A stretch of DNA of 64,000 bases from Atherinomorus stipes (GCA_023101725.1 JALJCO010003873.1:79501-143500); one strand, 5' to 3'; positions 1 to 11,887 are shown, numbered from the stretch's first letter. A program made the numbers and translations. Notes: a model not told the origin generated them from the sequence alone.

Positions 1-353
1 TATAAGTGTGGTAACATATAGTTGTGGTGTAGTACAGGTGTGGTGGAGTACAGGTGTGGTGGAGTATAGGTGTGGTGGAGTACAGGTGTGGTGGAGTACA
101 GGTGTGGTGGAGTACAGGTGTGGTGGAGTATAGGTGTGGTGGAGTACAGGTGTGGTGGAGTACAGGTGTGGTGGAGTATAGGTGTGGTGGAGTATAGGTG
201 TGGTGGAGTACAGGTGTGGTGGAGTACAGGTGTGGTGGAGTACAGGTGTGGTGGAGTACAGGTGTGGTGTAGTATAGGTGTGGTGTAGTACAGGTGTGGT
301 GGAGTATAGGTGTGGTGGAGTACAAGCGTGGTGGAGTATAGGTGTGGTTTAGT
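1..353. repeat. 16-bp GT-rich minisatellite, left block
   Basis: About 20 tandem copies of a 16-bp unit close to GGTGTGGTGGAGTACA, with C/T alternation giving GTACAGG and GTATAGG variants. Because 16 is not a multiple of three, every frame stays open and reads as a repeating W-S-T-G-V-V-E-Y peptide; this is a by-product and not a gene. The array probably continues beyond the window start. It resumes in the same orientation at 1335. Confidence 0.95.
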
Positions 354-1334
354 ACATAGATATAAACACTAGATGCTGCCTTCGGACCCGTAGTGTACGT
401 CAGCTCGGCCGCCATCTTGGGCAGGGGTTCTTACAGCAGTTAGGTCCATATCTATGGTTAAGTCGCGTTTCTTTGACTTCATGCCAAAGATTGTTTAGCT
501 GTCTGCAGCTGTCATTGATTTTAGATTTTTTTTTCTGATGTTTTTGCAAAGTTTGTATCATGATAATTTCTCACATGATGAAAATGTTTCAGTGCCACTA
601 AACGATTATCAAAGAAACGGTTAGAAAGTTTTCCTTTTTTGAATTCATCCTCATATTAACATTTGAAACTTAGTTCATGAGTGTCACATCCTTGATGTTA
701 AAATGCAATATTCTGAGAAGACATTTTTTAAACATCACATGGATGACTTATTCTTAAGTACCTGAACAATGTAGAATATTATTTATTTATCTTGACTTAC
801 CAGGAACCACATAAAGGCCCTACAAAAAACAAAAATTATTACACCTAGAAGTTAAAATTAGCTTACATTTACCTGAAGCAGTACTGGATGATGAGCATGA
901 AGAGAATGAGTAAATCCACATGGATTATTCTGTTGTTATGGTACATTCAACCTGATTTTAATGTGTTCAAATTTGTAGTTTTCACTACAACAGAAAATGA
1001 ATAAATAAAGGTTTTATATGTTCGGTTTTGGTGGTATTTATTACTTTTTTTTTAAGGCAATTTGTGAGTTTTGTTGTGTTTTATGATTTAAATTATAGCT
1101 AAATTATAGTATATGAAATAATCTATGCTTTGTCATAAATGTCAGATATCCATAATAAACTAAACGGCTTGATAATTGAGTGAGTTCTGGAGTATTTAAT
1201 CGGAGGTAGATCTCTGCCTACATTGATTAATCCAATAAGGAGACACGGCTTCCCCCTGCCTAAGATGGCTGCCGAGTTGACGTATCGCTCCAAAGGACGG
1301 CAGCGTCGGAGGCGGCATCCAGTGATATCTATGT
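354..1334. mobile_element. ~980-bp inverted-repeat insert splitting the minisatellite
   Basis: The two ends are inverted copies of each other. The left end begins ACATAGATAT, then an ACTAGATGCTGCC-like block and GCCATCTTGGGCAGGGG near 411-428. The reverse complement of the right end gives ACATAGATATCACTGGATGCC and then GCCATCTTAGGCAGGGG, with a short indel between the blocks. The same 16-bp minisatellite flanks both sides in the same direction, so the segment looks inserted into the array. No coding remnant is visible. The exact target duplication cannot be set because the ends merge with the minisatellite unit, so I assign no superfamily. Confidence 0.7.
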
Positions 1335-1405
1335 GGTGTAGTATAGGTGTGCTGTAGTACAGGTGTAGTGTAGTATAAGTGTGATGTAGTACAGGTGCAG
1401 TACAT
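1335..1405. repeat. 16-bp minisatellite, right block
   Basis: About four diverged copies of the 16-bp unit seen at 1-353 (GGTGTAGTATAGGTGT type), in the same orientation, directly after the inverted-repeat insert. Confidence 0.85.
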
Positions 1406-3069
1406 CTGCTGTCCATGTAGACAGCTGTCATCACCTGAGATGTCACATAGCGCCTGTCACCGAATGTTAATTGTCTGAGTGAGTGGAGGGGGCGTGGCTT
1501 AGCCATAGGTTAAACCAGGTAAAACCAGGTAAGAATTGTTCTCTAACTAAATTTCTCTGATGTATAAAACCCTCTAACTTCCAGAAGTTGAACTTTCCTT
1601 CTCATCTCAGCCCAGATATCACAGTTACAGCTTCCACCACCGTGCAATCCTGAGATTTAATAAACACCTACGTGCCTGTCATAAAAAAATGACTTAAAGT
1701 TCACATCTCTAGCATCATGATGAACAAGGATCCTCCGCTCTGGTGAAACAGGTCCAGCATATTTCCTGTTCTGGAAGTAAAAAGTGAACTCCTGTGATGC
1801 TCCTTCTCCCACCCTCCCTGAACCAGGAACATCTGATCAGTCTGCTTTTTCAGCCACTTGCTTAATTAGTGTTGTTGTCTCGCTACAAAAACAGGAACAA
1901 AAGAAAAAAGCAAAACCTACATTCAGTCTCTGCTGTTCTGCATCTTGGTCGTGACACTCACATAAATGATTTATTTCTTTGGGTTGCATGAGGGTGGGGC
2001 TGCATTACAAAATTAGCTTTGAAACGGCAACTCAGAGCACAGTCGCAAACGCTGAACTGCTCTTGTGCCTACAGACAACTGCAAGGTGATCTTGACTGAT
2101 TATACTCCAAAGGGTCATGAATAAAACATGCACTGATATGCATATCAAAAGCCAAGTGTTGACAAAGCAAAACAAAGCATAACAAAGATGTTGCCGCAGC
2201 ACAGATAGGAGAGGAAAGCTCCGTCTCTTGAACCTTTCTCTGAATCCCTAACAGTGCCAATTAGCAAGGGCTCGCCACCCAGACCATCTGGGGATAGCTC
2301 CCCCTCCCTCATCTTGACATAATTGCTCCTCCTGAGGATGAGCAGGTGACTGCACCTAGACGCCTGCTCCATGTTCGCCTGACATGTGCTTTAATTCTGT
2401 GGGTTACGGCTGAGCTCTCGCTAATGCTGTCATCAAGCAGATCTCAGTGAAAGCTTTAATAGGCCACAGAACTGGGTTTAAAACCAGGAGAAGCCGAGAG
2501 AATGGCAGAGGTCTGAGGTCACTTACTGGAAATGAATTTCCTGCATTCGTACACTGCCTACTTCACTGAGTAATCTACTGCTAATAAGGCCATAATGAAG
2601 CGGGGACAGCTGGGCTGGTTTAGAGGAGCACGGGGATGCAGACCCAGGGGCAAAAGGCCACGGAGTCCGCCTCGCAGAGCGGCTCAGCTGGCCCGGCACT
2701 GGCGGGCTCACTGCAGGCGGCTCGGCTGGTGGACTGACAGAGGTCAGTGTTCGCCCTGTCACCGTCAAACAGCCTGAAGAGACGAGGCCACAACGAGCAG
2801 AGGAGCCCTTGACACATGAGGCCGTCTGACATGAACATCGACCTCAGAAACGCCCTTCATGGGCAATGACCATGATTACGGAAACACGATAGAAGTGCAA
2901 CACCGTGGGACCACCGCTGCTTCCACAGATGCTACACAGCCTTTAGCTCGCCAGCAATGTCAAACCTCTGGCATGATTGAGAACAAGTTTATCAGCCAAA
3001 GGGAACGCTGACTTTCTCCTCTCCGTTCTATATCCAGCTTAAAGTGATACAACACCCACAGAATGATGT
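1406..3069. other. No recognised feature
   Basis: Unique-looking sequence with no convincing exon or repeat. The GC-richer part at about 2590-2800 has short overlapping ORFs on both strands, none resembling a known domain. Confidence 0.5.
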
Positions 3070-3775
3070 TCCTTCATCTTTTACTCACCCTCATGCTGAG
3101 CAAGACTGGAGCACTTTTTTAATATCTCAAATGCAGCAGCGACTGAACCAAAAAAGGTCCATAAAAGTCCACAAAAACTTGTCAATATTCCTCCATACTG
3201 CTCGTCCAATGTAATCCAAGTGTCCTGAGTGGGTAGCGTCCAGAATTTAGCGTAAACCACATCATTTACCAGATTTTTATAGCCTAACTGTTTGCTCTTA
3301 AAATGCACCGAAAAGAAAAAAAAAAAATCGATGTGGATGAAGTCATGGAGGTGTTGACGTTTGCAGTGTGGATGTTTTAGACCACAGAAGGAGTTGGAGG
3401 TGGGATAGTAAACACTTAAAACACAACGTGGTTCCTCGGTTATTTTCACTTGGCGCGCACGCTCCTGCACTCTGGAGGTGTGGTTTCAGGGTGTATCTTT
3501 GAAAATGTAACTTGCTTGAACCGTTTTTCTAGGATCCCCTACCCTGCCTTTAATAAATCCGGCTCGTGGATTACATTGGACGAGCAGTATGGAGCAATAT
3601 TGACGAGTTTTTGTGGACTAATATGGACCTTTTTGGCTCGGGCCCGGGTGAACTCCATTATATGAAAGTCGATGGATAATGAACCCCCCGGATCTCCAGC
3701 TGCATTTGAGATGTTACAAAAGTGCTCCAGAGTCTTGCTCAGCATGAAGGTGAGTAGAAAATAAAGGTTCTATTT
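3070..3775. mobile_element. Foldback (palindromic) repeat
   Basis: The left arm at about 3070-3225 and the right arm at about 3560-3775 are inverted copies around a ~335-bp loop. Outer blocks pair CTCACCCTCATGCTGAGCAA with TTGCTCAGCATGAAGGTGAG. Inner blocks pair across ATTACATTGGACGAGCAGTA. The right arm has ~60 extra bases (GGGCCCGGGTGAACTCC region). The ORFs on both strands share a WITLDEQYG peptide only because the arms are copies of one sequence. No target duplication was identified. Confidence 0.75.
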
Positions 3776-4616
3776 GGTTCTTTTTTCCTTTAAAACAAAC
3801 GTAAGGAATGCTTCTTTTCTTGAGCGATGTCATCGTCCACATGGAGCATCTCACGTGCTTCAGCTGCCACCACAGTTACATCATACTGTAACAACGGTGC
3901 AGTTGTAAGTGCAGAATTACGTGGACGTTTGGCTGGGCATTAAAAGCCCTCCTATGATCTGATGCTAATCAGAGCTGGCATCATTGTCTCTGAGATGGAT
4001 CGCATGTTTTAAGTGAGTTTAATATTTTATCATTCTTTTTTTTATATCCAACGAGGGGAGCTAAAGGCAGTGCGAACAGCACATGAAGGCATTTAGAGAG
4101 AAAAAAATAAGGAAAAGTGTTATATTTGCAGAGGGTTTTGTTGCTAATGGTCATTATTATCATATAAATAACATGGATAATAATTGTCATAATTATCTAT
4201 ATTATTTTGTTATAATAAATACAAATCATTTCTTGATGCTGTAACCTACCGTCAATAATAATTTGATTATCAATTCATCCATGTATGTCACCTGTGGATC
4301 AGTCGTTCTGCACACACACACTCACACCACAGTTTTTATTCTGATCTCTCACTTTCTTATATTTTCTCACTTTATTTGTCTCCTAAACCGTCTCTCGTCA
4401 TGTTCATCTTGCATATTGTAAAATAAACTCAAAAAAGAAAACGGGAGGCTAGAATGTTAGCAGCTTTAGCCTTCCGTGTCTTATGTAAAAACAGCCTTTT
4501 AAGGATCCGTGAAGGGGACGTCCTCTGGCGAGGTCTGATGACGTGGCATCTGAAAACCAGCTGCTGTTAAGTCAACATCAGGTAGAGCTGTCAGCCTGGA
4601 GAATCAGCAGAAGTGG
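3776..4616. other. No recognised feature
   Basis: AT-rich sequence without a convincing exon; the ORFs present are short and low-complexity. Confidence 0.45.
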
Positions 4617-5052
4617 GTAGAGAGTAGGGCTGGGTCATATCACACCGTTCAAGCTAACACCGGTGTAACGTTAGGGAATGATAAGAAAATGAAATATCAC
4701 GATATAATGTAGGTGAAACGCGCATGTGCACTGCCGTTGTTTTGATACTGTCAATCGGACATGAAGCCAGTCTGGCCGCAACCGAGGAGGAGGAAGAGGA
4801 GGAGGAGGAAGGTTTACAGCGCATTGACTTCAAGCTTGTTCCATCTTCCATGAGAGGAGAGAACTTTCTTCTTGTTCTCAAGGCTGCCAGAACAAGAAAA
4901 AGGTTTGTTTTGGTCATTTCATCCACATGAAGATTCCTCCACGGTGCGCTGGTTATTAATGCAGGGATGACTTTGAAAAACGTTGTTTGCGGCAGGCGGG
5001 CGGGGTTACGCATGCGGCAGTGTCCGTGTATCTAAATGTCACGTGCTGTACA

Positions 5053-5344
5053 TACAGATCTGGGCATGAAAAAGTTCCCCTTTCAGCCGACTGCCAGCCA
5101 CTTACCAGCAACTTGTCTGCTAATTCAATCGCACAGAGAAACGCCTGTGTGCCCAGGGGAAACAATTTCAGAGCATAAATGAACGCCCGGAACGAGGACG
5201 TTTCCACACGCCAAGTTTGGACACCGTATGTGATGACGTATTCGCGGGACAAGTCGTTCAGCCAGTGATAGTGCAGTAATGGTGCACTATTAGTGCACCA
5301 CTTCTGGCAGAAAAAGGAGGAACTTTTTCATGCCCAGATCTGTA
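5053..5344. mobile_element. 292-bp MITE nested in the hAT
   Basis: Near-perfect ~31-bp terminal inverted repeats begin TACAGATCTGGGCATGAAAA at the left (5053-5083); the right (5313-5344) is the inverse, ending TTTTTCATGCCCAGATCTGTA minus its first base. The interior has no ORF of note and includes a short palindrome around TGGTGCACTATTAGTGCACCA minus one base. The target duplication is unclear. It lies wholly inside the GTAGAGAG-flanked hAT, so it inserted later or was carried with it. Confidence 0.75.
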
Positions 5345-5440
5345 TTTCGTACTTACTTCCCCCCCGGGTTATTAAGAAACAAGAAAAAGGGGGGGGCGCC
5401 CCAACCAAAAAGGGAAACAAACAGATGTGTATAGTGTAGT

Positions 5441-5480
5441 CGGGGGTTAGGGTTAGGAGAAGGGTCAGGGGTAGGGTTAG
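5441..5480 (+). repeat. Short interstitial telomere-like repeat
   Basis: Degenerate TTAGGG-type units: GGGTTAGGGTTAGG, then AGGGTCAGGGGTAGGGTTAG. Only about six units, inside a hAT, so it is not evidence of a chromosome end. Confidence 0.6.
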
Positions 5481-6405
5481 ATTTTAGTAAGTTACATGAC
5501 AAAGAAACTTCCGACTGGGACTTCCGGCATGGATTTGATATATGGCGACGTACTGTGACTGCAGTTGGGTCCCTCTCGTTTATTAAAGCTACCCGTTTAA
5601 CTTCGCTTTAGCGGAAATGTGGAAGTGACAGTTCTCCATTTTAAGTTCGTCTGCGTTAACTCCGCCCGCCTCCAATGTCAGAGTGATCACTCAATACTTC
5701 TCATAGCCGCATGAGATGAACGCTCTGCTCATAAATAAGGTCAAGTTCTGCTCAGAGACTCGTTATTTTGAATAAGGTGTGCTAGAACAAGGAAACGCTG
5801 AATAAATGCAGGAAGGGGACCAAAGTTTTCCAGCTCTGCTGTGCATGGTTCTGCTCAGGATATGCAGACCTTTTCCGTTGGAAACGCTTTTTGCTTAAAC
5901 TAACTAACAGTAAGGAATTTGCAACGTCTGCACAGCTAATTTCATACAAAGTTATAACTTTAATCACATCAGAAACAGCTGCTTGTTAAAGTGAAAAGAA
6001 TTTGTAAATTTTCATTTGCAAATAAAGTTGTGCCTTTTTCAAGTATTTTGCCTCGTGTCAATCATATCTTCAGTTATATTATTATCGCAAATTTTATCAT
6101 TCATATCGTGGTAAATATTTTGGGCCATGTCGCCCTGCGCTAGTAGAGAGGCTAAAAATTTACTTTGTAAACTAGGGCTGTGCGGTATACCGGTTCAAAT
6201 GGAAAACCGGTATTTATTTTTGGTATGATATGGATTTTTCATATACAGCTTTACTGGTGAAAAGCCCAGACAACGTCCGGAACGTGCGCAGTGGGAAAGT
6301 GTTTCAGCAGGGACCCATTTCACTGCTGGACACAAACACCACAGCGTGTGAAAAGCTGGTGAAAGCTGTCAAAGTGAAGCACACGTTGTTTACCAGGAGG
6401 AACTA

Positions 6406-7036
6406 ATGCTGCCTTCATGTGCTGTGGGAAAGATGATCCTTTCCACTTGTTAAGCGGAAATCACCATTGCTTTGTTCTCAGGTAATTTGTTGTCATATTG
6501 ATGTGAATCACAGGAGGGTTTTTTTTTCTTTTTTTCTTTAATTTATTTATTAGTCATAAATGGACATAAGAAAGTGGCATAAACAAATCCTTGCACCGAT
6601 ATTAACAGTGTTGAGGTTGCTTAGAACAGAGAAATAACTAATACTGATGGATCACTGGAGGTTATCTTCAACTGATGAGCCAGCTAGCTGCTTAGCATCT
6701 GCTCTGAGGAGGTAAATCAAACAATAACCATAATATAAAACACAAAACTAAGTATTAATGGAAGTGTAATTAAAGTTCTGTATGTCACAGAATTATTCGG
6801 ACTACAAAATAGCAGCTGGAGAAAACTTTAAACATAATGTAATTCATCCTATTCAGGATACTTTTGTTGCTCTCCGCCATGTTGAAAGGTCAGAGTTTAC
6901 CTCATCTTGGCAACTCGGGTAACATAATTTTTTTTTCCAGCTTTCCAGTGAAAATTACGACATGAGTGAGTGTTCAAGTGCAATTTTCATGGACTTTGGT
7001 ATTTACCATAAAGATGATACCACATGAAGGCAGCAT
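6406..7036. mobile_element. MITE with ATGCTGCCTTCATGTG inverted ends
   Basis: The left end reads ATGCTGCCTTCATGTGCTG and the right end is its inverse, CACATGAAGGCAGCAT. The 631-bp interior is AT-rich and non-coding. It lies inside the decayed hAT, separating that element's left terminal region from its BED-finger remnant. Confidence 0.7.
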
Positions 7037-7037
7037 A

Positions 7038-7345
7038 ATTCCCAAAAGAGGAGCCACGTCTATGGTTTGGTATGAAAAAGATCGAATGCAGACCAAACAA
7101 CTGTTTGCAAATGCTGTCGAGCAAAAGTGGCAGCTGGTGGTGGTAACGCTAGCAGCTAGCATAGCCGACAATATGTTTTTTAGAGTAGCAAGAATGTTTT
7201 TATCTGGGACAGCATATGAAAAAAAGAGCAAGAAGCGGTCGGATTATAATGATATTTCACCCTGACAAGGATATGGTTACTATAGACATCACAGAGAAAG
7301 ACGGCTTCCAGATGATAGTGAAAACTTTGGATCCCAGGTATGTCC
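7038..7345 (+). pseudogene. hAT/ZBED transposase remnant
   Basis: The plus strand reads IIPKRGATSMVWYEKDRMQT, matching the start of a BED zinc finger in ZBED-type hAT transposases. A frame change then gives CKCCRAKVAAGGGNASS, supplying the C-x2-C pair, followed by a stop. About 100 bp later another frame reads DMVTIDITEKDGFQMIVKTL then DPRY, resembling the segment after the BED domain. The catalytic core and the C-terminal dimerisation region are absent here. Several frameshifts and stops make it non-functional. The family assignment rests on motif order recalled from the family and not on a search. Confidence 0.75.
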
Positions 7346-7612
7346 TTCACATATGTGCCTTACAAACCATTCCCAAAGATGCCGCAGTGTGGATTTATTA
7401 TTTCTTAAAATGGTGGAATCCGCTGTTTACTATTTTTCTTTTACAACTGTATCACCCAGTATGCTTCTGTTATGACAGCAGCTGTGACTCCAGAGCTGCA
7501 GGACCTGAACATCTTATTGCAGCACGTGCAAAAGTACTGCATGGTAATGCAAAAGGGAAAAAAAATAGCCATGTTTCCCGAAGGGCTCCATACTGTAATA
7601 ACACTCTTGTCT

Positions 7613-7641
7613 GTATATATATATATATATATATATGTGTG
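7613..7641. repeat. (TA)n microsatellite
   Basis: About 12 TA dinucleotides passing into TGTG. Confidence 0.9.
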
Positions 7642-7759
7642 TACAGTTTGTGTGTTTACAGTATATACCGTTAAATACTGTAAAACCAAGAGGATTTCTA
7701 AAAAAAAACGTGATAGGAAAAATTTACCATGCTGCTCGGCCCCACTGTGAAAAGAGATT

Positions 7760-8700
7760 AGTTGACCCAATTTAACCAAATCAAGTCATCTTGTTGATTT
7801 GACTGAATTGAGTTGAGTCAACTTATGGTGTCAAGTTTATTCTACTTCAACATACAAGTTAAAGGCGCTAAAGACAATGTTTCGGCATTTCAAAAGCAGA
7901 GTTTTTGAATAATGCTCAAGACTGACCAGCTAGATTCCCAGCTCCATCCTCCTGCCAGAGAATAACGTTCACGTTCACGATCTGTTGACTGAACTTTCTG
8001 TATCAAGTAAGTTGAACTTGAACACATTATTTAAGATAACGTTAGGAGATATTGGTAGAATTTATTGTAGAAAGTTCCTACAACCGTCGCCCATCTGAAC
8101 ACATAATTGATATGACTTGTGATTTATTGATTCAGCTTTATTTATCAAGTAATCTGGACCGGAAACATCACTTTAAAGAACTTTTAAAAAGATGCTAGCT
8201 TAACACTGAATGACTAAATCACTGAACCCCTTTGCTCTTGATGCATACTCAGCCTGCAGTACAGCTGAGGCTGTCAGGAGTTCTGACAGACTTGTTAGAC
8301 AGTTTAAAAATGACGAGAAAAGCAAATGCTCGCTCTTCCGAATCATTCCAAAGTTAACTGTTTCATTGCTGGAGTTTTGGGATGAGAGCAGCAGAATTTG
8401 GTTTCCAGCTGATTGTGTGGCGGGATAAGTTAATCAGTCACCATGCATGAAATGACTACAGCACTCAGATGTTTTCAGCTGAGAAAGTTCTGTCAAAGGA
8501 AACAACTGTCGGCTGAGAGAGTGAAATAAATTAACTGTATAGAAACATTCAACAGACTGCAAAGACGTTTTTGAAGTGTGTTGTTTTAGCATTTTATTCT
8601 TTGACATCCAGCTCTGGATGAAAATTGCTACATCAATCTAATGTAGTGTGATTGGTTGATAATACTCACCACTATACAGTGGTCTATGGTGGTCTGATTT
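7760..8700. other. No recognised feature
   Basis: Includes a short TTGATTTGACTGAATTGAG-like low-complexity stretch at about 7790-7830. No coding exon or paired terminal repeats found. Confidence 0.4.
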
Positions 8701-8756
8701 GATATAAGCCTTACAAAAAAGAACACACACACACATGGGTACCATATGTTCATGCA

Positions 8757-8842
8757 CATGTGAAGCACATATGTCCACATGTGCAAACATATGGTTTTAA
8801 AACATCATCTGATTCATTATTGAAAACATGTAAGGCACATAT
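8757..8842 (+). repeat. Left flank direct repeat of the satellite
   Basis: Contains GTCCACATGTGCAAACATATGG, abbreviated here by its core CACATGTGCAAACATATGG, then TTTTAAAACATCATC. A diverged copy in the same orientation is at about 10878-10965 (CACAGGTGCAAGCATGG, then CTTTGAAACATCATC). These blocks are not the 32-bp unit and lie near each edge of the array. Confidence 0.7.
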
Positions 8843-10877
8843 GTACATGTTTATGCAGATGTGAAGCATGTGTACCGTGTGTTTATGCCATGTGAAGCAC
8901 ATGTGTAAAAGTATATGCTCATGTGAATCTCATGTGTACCATATGTTTATGCACATGTGAAATATGTGTTCCACACATTTATTCACATGTAAAGCATGTG
9001 TGTACCACATGTTTATGCACACGTGAAGCACATGCTTACCACATTTTTATGCACATGTGAAGCATGTGTACCACATGTTGTTGCACATGTGAAGCATGTG
9101 TACCACATGTTTATGCACATGTGAAGTATGTGTACCAAATGTTTATGCACATGTGAAGCATGTAGGTGGCACGTCTATGCACAAGTAAAGCACATGTGTA
9201 CCACGTTTATGCAAATGTGAAGCATATGTTTATGCACATGTGAAAGACATGCATACCTCATGTTTATCTGCATGTGAAGCAAGTGTGTCATTCATGTTTT
9301 TGAATATGTCAAACATCTGCGTACCATATTTTTATGCACATGTGAAACACATGTACGACATGCTTATGCACATGTGAAGCACCTGTGTATTTCCTGTTTA
9401 TGCACATTTGAAGCATGTGTGTACTTCATGCTTATGCACATGTGAAGCATCTGTGTACCACGTTTATGTAAATGTGAAGCACATGTTTATGCACATGTGA
9501 AGCACTTGCGTACTTCATGTTTATGCACATGTGAAGCACTTGCGTACTTCCTGTTTATGCACATGTGAAGCATCTGTGTATTTCCTGTTTATGCACATTT
9601 GAAGCATGTGTGTACTTCATGTTTATGCACATGTGAAACACATGTACGACATGCTTATGCACATGTGAAGCACCTGTGTATTTCCTGTTTATGCACATTT
9701 GAAGCATGTGTGTACTTCATGCTTATGCACATGTGAAGCATCTGTGTACCACGTTTATGTAAATGTGAAGCACATGTTTATGCACATGTGAAGCACTTGC
9801 GTACTTCATGTTTATGCACATGTGAAGCACTTGCGTACTTCATGTTTATGCACATGTGAAGCATCTGTGTATTTCCTGTTTATGCACATTTGAAGCATGT
9901 GTGTACTTCATGTTTATGCACATGTGAAACACATGTACGACATGCTTATGCACATGTGAAGCACCTGTGTATTTCCTGTTTATTCACATTTGAAGCATGT
10001 GTGTACTTCATGCTTATGCACATGTGAAGCATCTGTGTACCACGTTTATGTAAATGTGAAGCACATGTTTATGCACATGTGAAGCACTTGCGTACTTCAT
10101 GTTTATGCACATGTGAAGCACTTGCGTACTTCATGTTTATGCACATGTGAAGCATCTGTGTATTTCCTGTTTATGCACATTTGAAGCATGTGTGTACTTC
10201 ATGTTTATGCACATGTGAAACACATGTACGACATGCTTATGCACATGTGAAGCACCTGTGTATTTCCTGTTTATTCACATTTGAAGCATGTGTGTACTTC
10301 ATGCTTATGCACATGTGAAGCATCTGTGTACCACGTTTATGTAAATGTGAAGCGCGTTTATGCACATGTGAAGCACTTGCGTACTTCATGTTTATGCACA
10401 TGTGAAGCATCTGTGTATTTCCTGTTTATGCACATTTGAAGCATGTGTGTACTTCATGTTTATGCACATGTGAAGCATCTGTGTATTTCCTGTTTATGCA
10501 CATTTGAAGCATGTGTGCACTTCATGCTTATGCACATGTGAAGCATCTGTGTACCACGTTTATGTAAATGTGAAGCACATGTTTATGCACATGTGAAGCA
10601 CTTGCATACTTCATGTTTATGCACATGTGAAGCATCTGTGTACCACGTTTATGTAAATGTGAAGTGCGTTTATGCACATGTGAAGCACTTGCGTACTTCA
10701 TGTTTATGCACATGTGAAGCATCTGTGTATTTCCTGTTTATGCACATTTGAAGCATGTGTGTACTTCATGTTTATGCACATGTGAAGCTTCTGTGTACCA
10801 TGTTTATGCACATGTGAAGCACGTGTATACCACATGTTCATGTACATGTGAATCACATGCATACCACATTTTCATGT

Positions 10878-10965
10878 TGATGTGTAGCACATACGTCCAC
10901 AGGTGCAAGCATGGCTTTGAAACATCATCCTTTATTCCAAATGGGAAAATGTGTGAAGCACACTC
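10878..10965 (+). repeat. Right flank direct repeat of the satellite
   Basis: The counterpart of 8757-8842: same order of CACAGGTGCAAGCATGG, AAACATCATC and GAAAATGTGTGAAGCACA. Confidence 0.7.
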
Positions 10966-10990
10966 AGACCATATAGTCATGCACATGTGA

Positions 10991-11887
10991 ACTTCATTTG
11001 GTCCCATGTGAACTTCATGTTCTATATGTTTCTGTAAGGGCATATCTTTTTTCATGAGCCTAAAGTCTGTTTTTGGATGATACTGTCAGATAAGTCTGAC
11101 TCCGCTAACTGGATGTAAATAAGAGGTGTGGGCTAGAGAGTCGTGTAGAGGAGCACAGCCACAGTTACTAACACTTCCAATGAGAGAGGATTACAATGCT
11201 GGATCAATGACTTCAGAAACAAGCATAGAAACTCATGGCTTAATTGGTGGATTCACTACTGGGCAACATGGAAGAGGCAGCAGTCCTCAAGTCAAGTCCA
11301 CTAAATGCTGCCGTGCATGTCAAACAGCTCCGACACAATTAAAAAGTAATCCCATTGGCTTTCAGGAAATTGTGTTCAGTTTCAAGGAGCGTTTCCTGCA
11401 TTGATCCACTGTGCAACATTTCCTCTGTTTAAACTGTTTAACTACAAAATAATATGTTGACATGGTACTTTGCTTGTTTTCTTTACAGGTGCCACTAATC
11501 GCAACTGGCTGGCATCCACTCGGTTTTGCAGGATACTCAACAATGAGGCAGAATGATTACAGCTGGGCTTTTCATGCTGTTTGTCAGAAATTCTGCCATT
11601 AAAAAGGCACGTTTTCATTTATCCCCACTTCAGTCTCAGACGAGCTTTAATAATAATAATTTAAAAAAGCATGGCTGAAAAAAAAATCCTCCAAACAGAT
11701 GACATTACAGCTAAATAAAATCCTCATAACCAGTACAAACACAAATAATAACTCTGCAAACTGGCAAAGGAGGGATGCCTTGTTATGCTAAAGAGTGCCA
11801 TCTGTTGTCATCAATAACTTAATGTACTGAGTAGACAGTTCCATCTGACTTCATTACTTTCTAAGTATGTTTTAAAGCACAGGCGGT
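10991..11887. other. No recognised feature
   Basis: Unique-looking; a 92-codon open frame at 11126-11404 has no domain I recognise. Confidence 0.4.

Larger units (their letters stand above)
4625..6142. mobile_element. Non-autonomous hAT element with perfect 8-bp TSD
   Basis: The element starts TAGGGCTGGGTCATATC and the reverse complement of its end is TAGCGCAGGGCGACATGG. It is flanked by a perfect 8-bp direct repeat GTAGAGAG at 4617-4624 and 6143-6150, the TSD length of hAT elements. It is 1518 bp and I see no transposase. The acidic run at about 4781-4811 encodes polyglutamate from a GAG/GAA microsatellite. A smaller inverted-repeat element lies inside at 5053-5344, and a telomere-like stretch at 5441-5480. 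Confidence 0.88.
6173..7345 (+). mobile_element. Decayed hAT (ZBED-type) element, right end not found
   Basis: The left end TAGGGCTGTGCGGTATACC begins only 22 bp after the TSD of the preceding hAT. A MITE (6406-7036) interrupts it, after which BED-finger and downstream hAT transposase fragments follow. I could not find a matching right terminus or an 8-bp duplication of TTGTAAAC (6165-6172). The end coordinate is the last recognisable coding match and not the true end of the element. Confidence 0.65.
8740..10990 (+). repeat. ~32-bp satellite array with 291-bp higher-order units
   Basis: Roughly 70 copies of a ~32-bp unit built on TTTATGCACATGTGAAGCA followed by a variable block (TCTGTGTACCACG, CTTGCGTACTTCATG, CCTGTGTATTTCCTG and others). 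Edge units are strongly diverged. In the centre the variants recur in fixed order: TGTGAAACACATGTACGACA occurs at 9341, 9632, 9923 and 10214, spaced exactly 291 bp each time, about nine basic units. After 10214 the order breaks into shorter partial blocks. Short ORFs inside are repeat artefacts. Confidence 0.95.

Noticed and set aside
70..288. 72-codon open frame with W-S-T-G-V-V periodicity
   Set aside because: Translation of a 16-bp minisatellite; no start context or domain.
2523..2838. Overlapping ORFs in a GC-rich patch as a host exon
   Set aside because: Three similar-length ORFs on both strands, no splice-site pair or domain to choose one.
3081..3665. Two ORFs on opposite strands sharing WITLDEQYG and LTSFCGL
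   Set aside because: They are the two arms of a foldback repeat, so the shared peptide reflects inverted copies of DNA and not two genes.
4781..4811. Glutamate-rich coding segment
   Set aside because: A GAG/GAA microsatellite inside a non-autonomous hAT.
5441..5480. TTAGGG-like stretch as a telomere
   Set aside because: Only a few degenerate units inside a hAT element.
8740..10990. Regularly spaced repeats, considered as a CRISPR array
   Set aside because: The repeats are directly tandem and diverged without unique spacers, and the context is eukaryotic.
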